Source: Segetibacter sp. (lineage in GTDB: Bacteria; Bacteroidota; Bacteroidia; Chitinophagales; Chitinophagaceae). Taken from it: a stretch of DNA of 64,000 bases. The position numbers and the translations under genes were made by a program. The notes beneath the pieces were generated by a model. The model was not told the origin of the DNA, did not search any database, and saw only the letters and a list, made by a program, of their open reading frames with translations. Where the stretch lies: positions 1-64,000 of the forward strand of contig JAQBNO010000142.1 in the NCBI GenBank assembly GCA_028288485.1, written 5' to 3'. Positions 62,166 to 64,000 of this stretch are shown piece by piece; position 1 is the first letter of the stretch; each line of letters starts with the position of its first letter.

Positions 62166-62486
62166 TTATTGTTGAACTTTTGGCCTTTTAAAAATGGCAA
62201 ATATTTCTATGCCTAAACCGGCCAATATTAAAATAGGAGCAATGGTAATACGCGAGGTGCTGTAAACAAGATTATAATCAAACTGGTTTGGATCGGAGTT
62301 TTTTCCGCCTGCCATTACAATCATACCGATTGCAATCACAACTGCACCAATTCCCATCCACAAATAATTGTCTTTTTCAAACAGTGGAAGTCTCGCTTTC
62401 TGTTTTGCAGCAGCACTTTCTCTCAATGTAGATGACCTTATTGTAGACGCAGATGTTGGTGGAACCACCACTTTCCTTTCAGCCAT
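62166..62486 (-). CDS. DUF3098 membrane protein (106 aa)
   Basis: Small protein with two membrane spans (about residues 45-63 and 82-100), the typical PLFEKDNYLWMGIG start of the family core and GLGIEIFAIFKRPK at the end. It lies 211 bp after ftsX, the conserved order in this phylum. Function unknown; the neighbours suggest cell envelope or division. Confidence 0.88.
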   Translation of the reverse strand: MAERKVVVPPTSASTIRSSTLRESAAAKQKARLPLFEKDNYLWMGIGAVVIAIGMIVMAGGKNSDPNQFDYNLVYSTSRITIAPILILAGLGIEIFAIFKRPKVQQ

Positions 62487-62697
62487 TGTTATATTTTTAG
62501 AAGATGCAAAGTAATGTAAATTAGTGAAAGGTAGGTAGTGAGCCGTAAGTGAGGGAAACGTTAAACTTCAAACTCATACTATCTACGAAATACACGCCGT
62601 AACATGAAAATAAATATTTGAATTGTTAGCACCAAAGTTTCAATTGGCAATTTGAAATGCCCTGCCTCCACCGGAAGGAGAGGGACCGGGGCTGAGG

Positions 62698-63576
62698 TTA
62701 ATAAAGATCATCCAGGCTCATTTTCAAATACTTGATTACACTGCGGTGTGTACTATACAGCGATATTCCAACTCCAATCAATACCATTCCGCCAAACAGA
62801 ATCAAAGTAAGCTTTGTATCGCGGATAGCCGTCAGTTGGGGAAACTGGCGCTCGGCCCATTGAATAAGAATAAACAACAAGAGTATCGCTATTCCCGAAC
62901 TGATCAATCCATTTACTATTGCCCTAACTCCCATAGGTCGCGCAATGAAACTTCGGGTAGCGCCCACCATTTGCATGGTTTTTATTAAGAAGCGGTTACT
63001 GAACATGGCGAGGCGAATAGTGTTGTCGATGCTTACTATAACAATGGTACAAAGTACTACCGCTACCACAATAAATATCAATCCAAGTTTGCCGGCTCTT
63101 TCGTTCAGGTTATTCACCAGCAGTTTTGGGTATTGAAGTTCGTCGAGTTGGCTGCCCCATTTACTCACAATGTCGGCCGAGATCTTATTAAGACTGTCCT
63201 GGTTTACATAAGCAGACCGTGCATAAAAGTCGATGCTTTCGGGCAACGGGTTATAATCGAGAATCTTGGCCCAGTCTTCATTATTTCCCTCTTTGCTCCA
63301 AATAGTTTTTGCGGCCTCTTTATTGGTATATTGCACGTCTTTGGCATACGGTTGGGCCGCTATATATTGCTGGATCTGGTTAATTGTATCCCTGTTTATG
63401 GTTCGTAGATAAGCGCTTATGCGGATGTCCTCCTTGAAAGATGCACCTGCAGATTTGAAGTTTAGAAAAATCCAACCTAGGATTCCCATGATTAAAAGAA
63501 CGAGTGCGACGCCTACAATACTGTAAATATAACTGGGCTTACTGCGTTTACTCGATGCTTTTCCAAATTGCGCCAT
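62698..63576 (-). CDS. ftsX: Cell division protein FtsX (292 aa)
   Basis: Permease-like partner of FtsE, with four membrane spans (about residues 17-39, 170-195, 220-245 and 263-285) and an extracytoplasmic domain between spans 1 and 2 (FKEDIRISAYLRTI through SKWGSQLDELQYPKL). The C-terminal part has IRLAMFSNRFLIKTMQMVGA, the FtsX signature. I start at MAQFGKASSK: a TACATTTG promoter element at 63604-63611 lies inside the longer open frame. ftsE is not in the window. Confidence 0.92.
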   Translation of the reverse strand: MAQFGKASSKRSKPSYIYSIVGVALVLLIMGILGWIFLNFKSAGASFKEDIRISAYLRTINRDTINQIQQYIAAQPYAKDVQYTNKEAAKTIWSKEGNNEDWAKILDYNPLPESIDFYARSAYVNQDSLNKISADIVSKWGSQLDELQYPKLLVNNLNERAGKLGLIFIVVAVVLCTIVIVSIDNTIRLAMFSNRFLIKTMQMVGATRSFIARPMGVRAIVNGLISSGIAILLLFILIQWAERQFPQLTAIRDTKLTLILFGGMVLIGVGISLYSTHRSVIKYLKMSLDDLY

Positions 63577-63603
63577 GTGGGTTATTTGAGTTTGGTACGG
63601 TTG

Positions 63604-63611
63604 CAAATGTA
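63604..63611 (-). promoter_or_regulatory. -7 element of the ftsX promoter
   Basis: TACATTTG on the minus strand, 27 bases before the chosen ftsX ATG. Confidence 0.45.
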
Positions 63612-63718
63612 GTGGATTGAGGTCTAAAACCTTATTTTTGCCACCACGCCTGCCATTTAATTAACGAGGGTAAATTACATACTTGCTGCATCAAAGCAGT
63701 TAAAGAATTGTTACGGTT

Positions 63719-63776
63719 TTTTTGTTAGCAAGCCAATGAATAACAATTATACATCCGTTGCGTCGCACTCTTGTAC
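63719..63776 (-). repeat. Dispersed repeat, copy 21 (core variant A)
   Basis: Minus strand: GTACAAGAGTGCGACGCAAC, GGATGTATAATTG, tail GCTAACAAAAAAACCG. The remaining bases to 64000 show purine-rich repeats (GAAGGCAGAAG-like) and no gene. Confidence 0.8.
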
Positions 63777-64000
63777 TTTTAAAGCTTTCGGCATCGATGG
63801 GAAGGAGGGTAGAAGGCGTAGGGTTTAAGGCAGAAGGTTTTTACGGACCGGGCTTAGATGAAAGGCAGACGTTAAAGTGTAGGAGGCAGAAGGAATATAA
63901 AACGACAAAAGGTTTACTGAAATACTGGTTTTTGCACTAAAAAGGTAGAAAACGAAAGAACAATTAAATAACTAAATGCCCGGCCTCCCTCTCCTTTGCA

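Noticed and set aside
63500-63518. GAGTGCGACGC match inside ftsX
   Set aside because: It lacks head, ACG and tail of the repeat family and lies in conserved coding sequence; chance match.
1-64000. tRNA, rRNA, intact insertion sequences, prophage genes
   Set aside because: Looked for by eye; no cloverleaf with a T-loop GTTCNA motif in the right setting, no transposase or integrase-like protein found.

Overview
This 64 kb window comes from a Bacteroidota chromosome, most likely a member of the Chitinophagaceae or a close relative. Support for this: a SusC/SusD/SusE/SusF outer-membrane uptake locus, the gliding lipoprotein GldH, BatD, GbsR/MarR-type and NrtR-type regulators, DUF3098 next to ftsX and uppP, TAnnTTTG-type -7 promoter elements, few Shine-Dalgarno sequences and moderate GC. 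No rRNA, tRNA, phage, intact insertion sequence or CRISPR array was seen.

Layout. 1-3.8 kb: the 3' end of a cytochrome oxidase locus (ctaB end, two subunit III-type proteins, subunit IV, SCO1, DUF420). 4-10.7 kb: an acetyltransferase, then an alkylation-repair group (AlkB, a separate Ada-like zinc domain, an Ada lacking that domain, and further on a cysteine-less alkyltransferase-like protein) interleaved with ligA and DUF2461. 10.8-13.3 kb: a CocE/NonD-type hydrolase and a methyltransferase. 13.6-27.9 kb: a carbohydrate locus with a NUDIX-fold regulator, SusC, SusD, SusE, a SusF-like protein, a secreted clan-A glycosidase, and the galactonate branch KDPGal aldolase, galactonate dehydratase and KDGal kinase. 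Together these suggest capture of a galactose- or galactonate-containing substrate and its breakdown to pyruvate and glyceraldehyde-3-phosphate. 28-33.5 kb: yicC, gldH with a histidine kinase/response regulator pair, and an orphan batD. 34-40 kb: DJ-1/PfpI, an alpha/beta hydrolase, small and decayed genes, ppk1. 40.8-45.8 kb: two phosphatase-superfamily proteins and a small coiled-coil protein. 46-47.4 kb: decayed genes around DUF1810. 47.9-51.9 kb: dnaX and the pyruvate dehydrogenase E2. 52-56 kb: secreted and outer-membrane proteins. 56.3-58.4 kb: a GbsR-type regulator with repeated operators, a membrane protein, a ruined TIGR01777 epimerase and a CoA-binding protein. 58.6-63.6 kb, all on the minus strand: an MBL-fold hydrolase with an MFS transporter, uppP, DUF3098, ftsX.

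The most striking structure is not a gene. A dispersed intergenic repeat of about 58-60 bp, with the core GAGTGCGACGCAACG or its variants, head GTACAAG and an A-rich tail, occurs about 20 times in both orientations, roughly once per 3 kb and never inside an intact gene. Some copies are longer composites of 140-170 bp. I do not recognise it as a named family. Other points of note: a candidate A9 slippage site in dnaX that would make a short gamma subunit; matching palindromes before two consecutive genes of the GbsR locus; palindromes on both sides of the NUDIX regulator; an EF-hand-like loop in the DUF420 protein; and a set of decaying accessory genes found by reading across frames. All assignments are by eye from the sequence; no database search was possible.
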